NCBI GenBank assembly: GCA_046539045.1
Contig: JBKHHU010000030.1
Location: 1-23,910 of the forward strand
Reading direction: 5' to 3'
Source of the DNA: JBKHHU01 sp046539045
Lineage (GTDB): Bacteria > Planctomycetota > Phycisphaerae > SM23-33
Length of the DNA: 23,910 nucleotides
In this document: piece after piece, positions 23,830 through 23,910 of the stretch
Numbering within the stretch: the first letter of the stretch is position 1
Layout of the letters: every line of letters starts with the position of its first letter
Notes under the pieces: model-generated
The model's input: the letters and a program-made list of their open reading frames with translations, nothing else
What the model was told of the DNA's origin: nothing
The model's database searches: none
Translations under genes and position numbers: made by a program

Positions 23830-23910
23830 GCGGCGACTTGCCGACCCGGCCAGGCGTCAGGGCCACGCGCCAAGGACAATGTTCCTCTCCCTTGGCTCTT
23901 GGGCCCCTGG

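Overview
The window is a GC-rich, gene-dense stretch of bacterial chromosome. Gene content points to a planctomycete-like bacterium, probably of the Phycisphaerae kind: a stand-alone HARE-HTH-like protein, a small UvrB/UvrC-motif protein, PilX-like proteins with a sheet-rich C-terminus, and a secreted protein joining propeller-like repeats to a LamG-like domain. This assignment is inference from gene content only. An oxygen-sensitive class III ribonucleotide reductase suggests an anaerobic or facultative lifestyle. I see no phage genes, insertion sequences, CRISPR array, rRNA or tRNA.

Positions 1-5423 hold nucleotide metabolism on the minus strand: a small kinase-fold protein behind pyrF (type 2 OMP decarboxylase), then a family 2 glycoside hydrolase behind a dCMP deaminase. 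Divergent from the deaminase is nrdD, preceded by a consensus-like promoter, a cobalamin riboswitch and an intrinsic terminator. nrdG follows after three tandem stem-loop repeats. The arrangement implies that the B12-independent reductase is switched off when B12 is plentiful, which in turn suggests a B12-dependent reductase elsewhere in the genome.

Positions 8646-14350 are on the minus strand: a dynamin-like GTPase and two tandem paralogous PilX-like envelope proteins with separate leaders and terminators. Upstream of them lies a compact unit that looks like a small RNA gene or attenuated leader: AT-rich tract, sigma70-like promoter, C-rich hairpin loops and a terminator with eight T. This is the least explained element in the window.

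Positions 14351-23910 hold a HARE-HTH-like protein and an M3 metallopeptidase (plus strand), a methyl-accepting chemotaxis protein (plus), a convergent secreted LamG-like protein (minus), a UvrB/UvrC-motif protein whose promoter predicts a leaderless mRNA (plus), and thiC under a TPP riboswitch with its own terminator (plus). Two vitamin riboswitches, both apparently acting by transcription termination, therefore lie in one 24 kb window.
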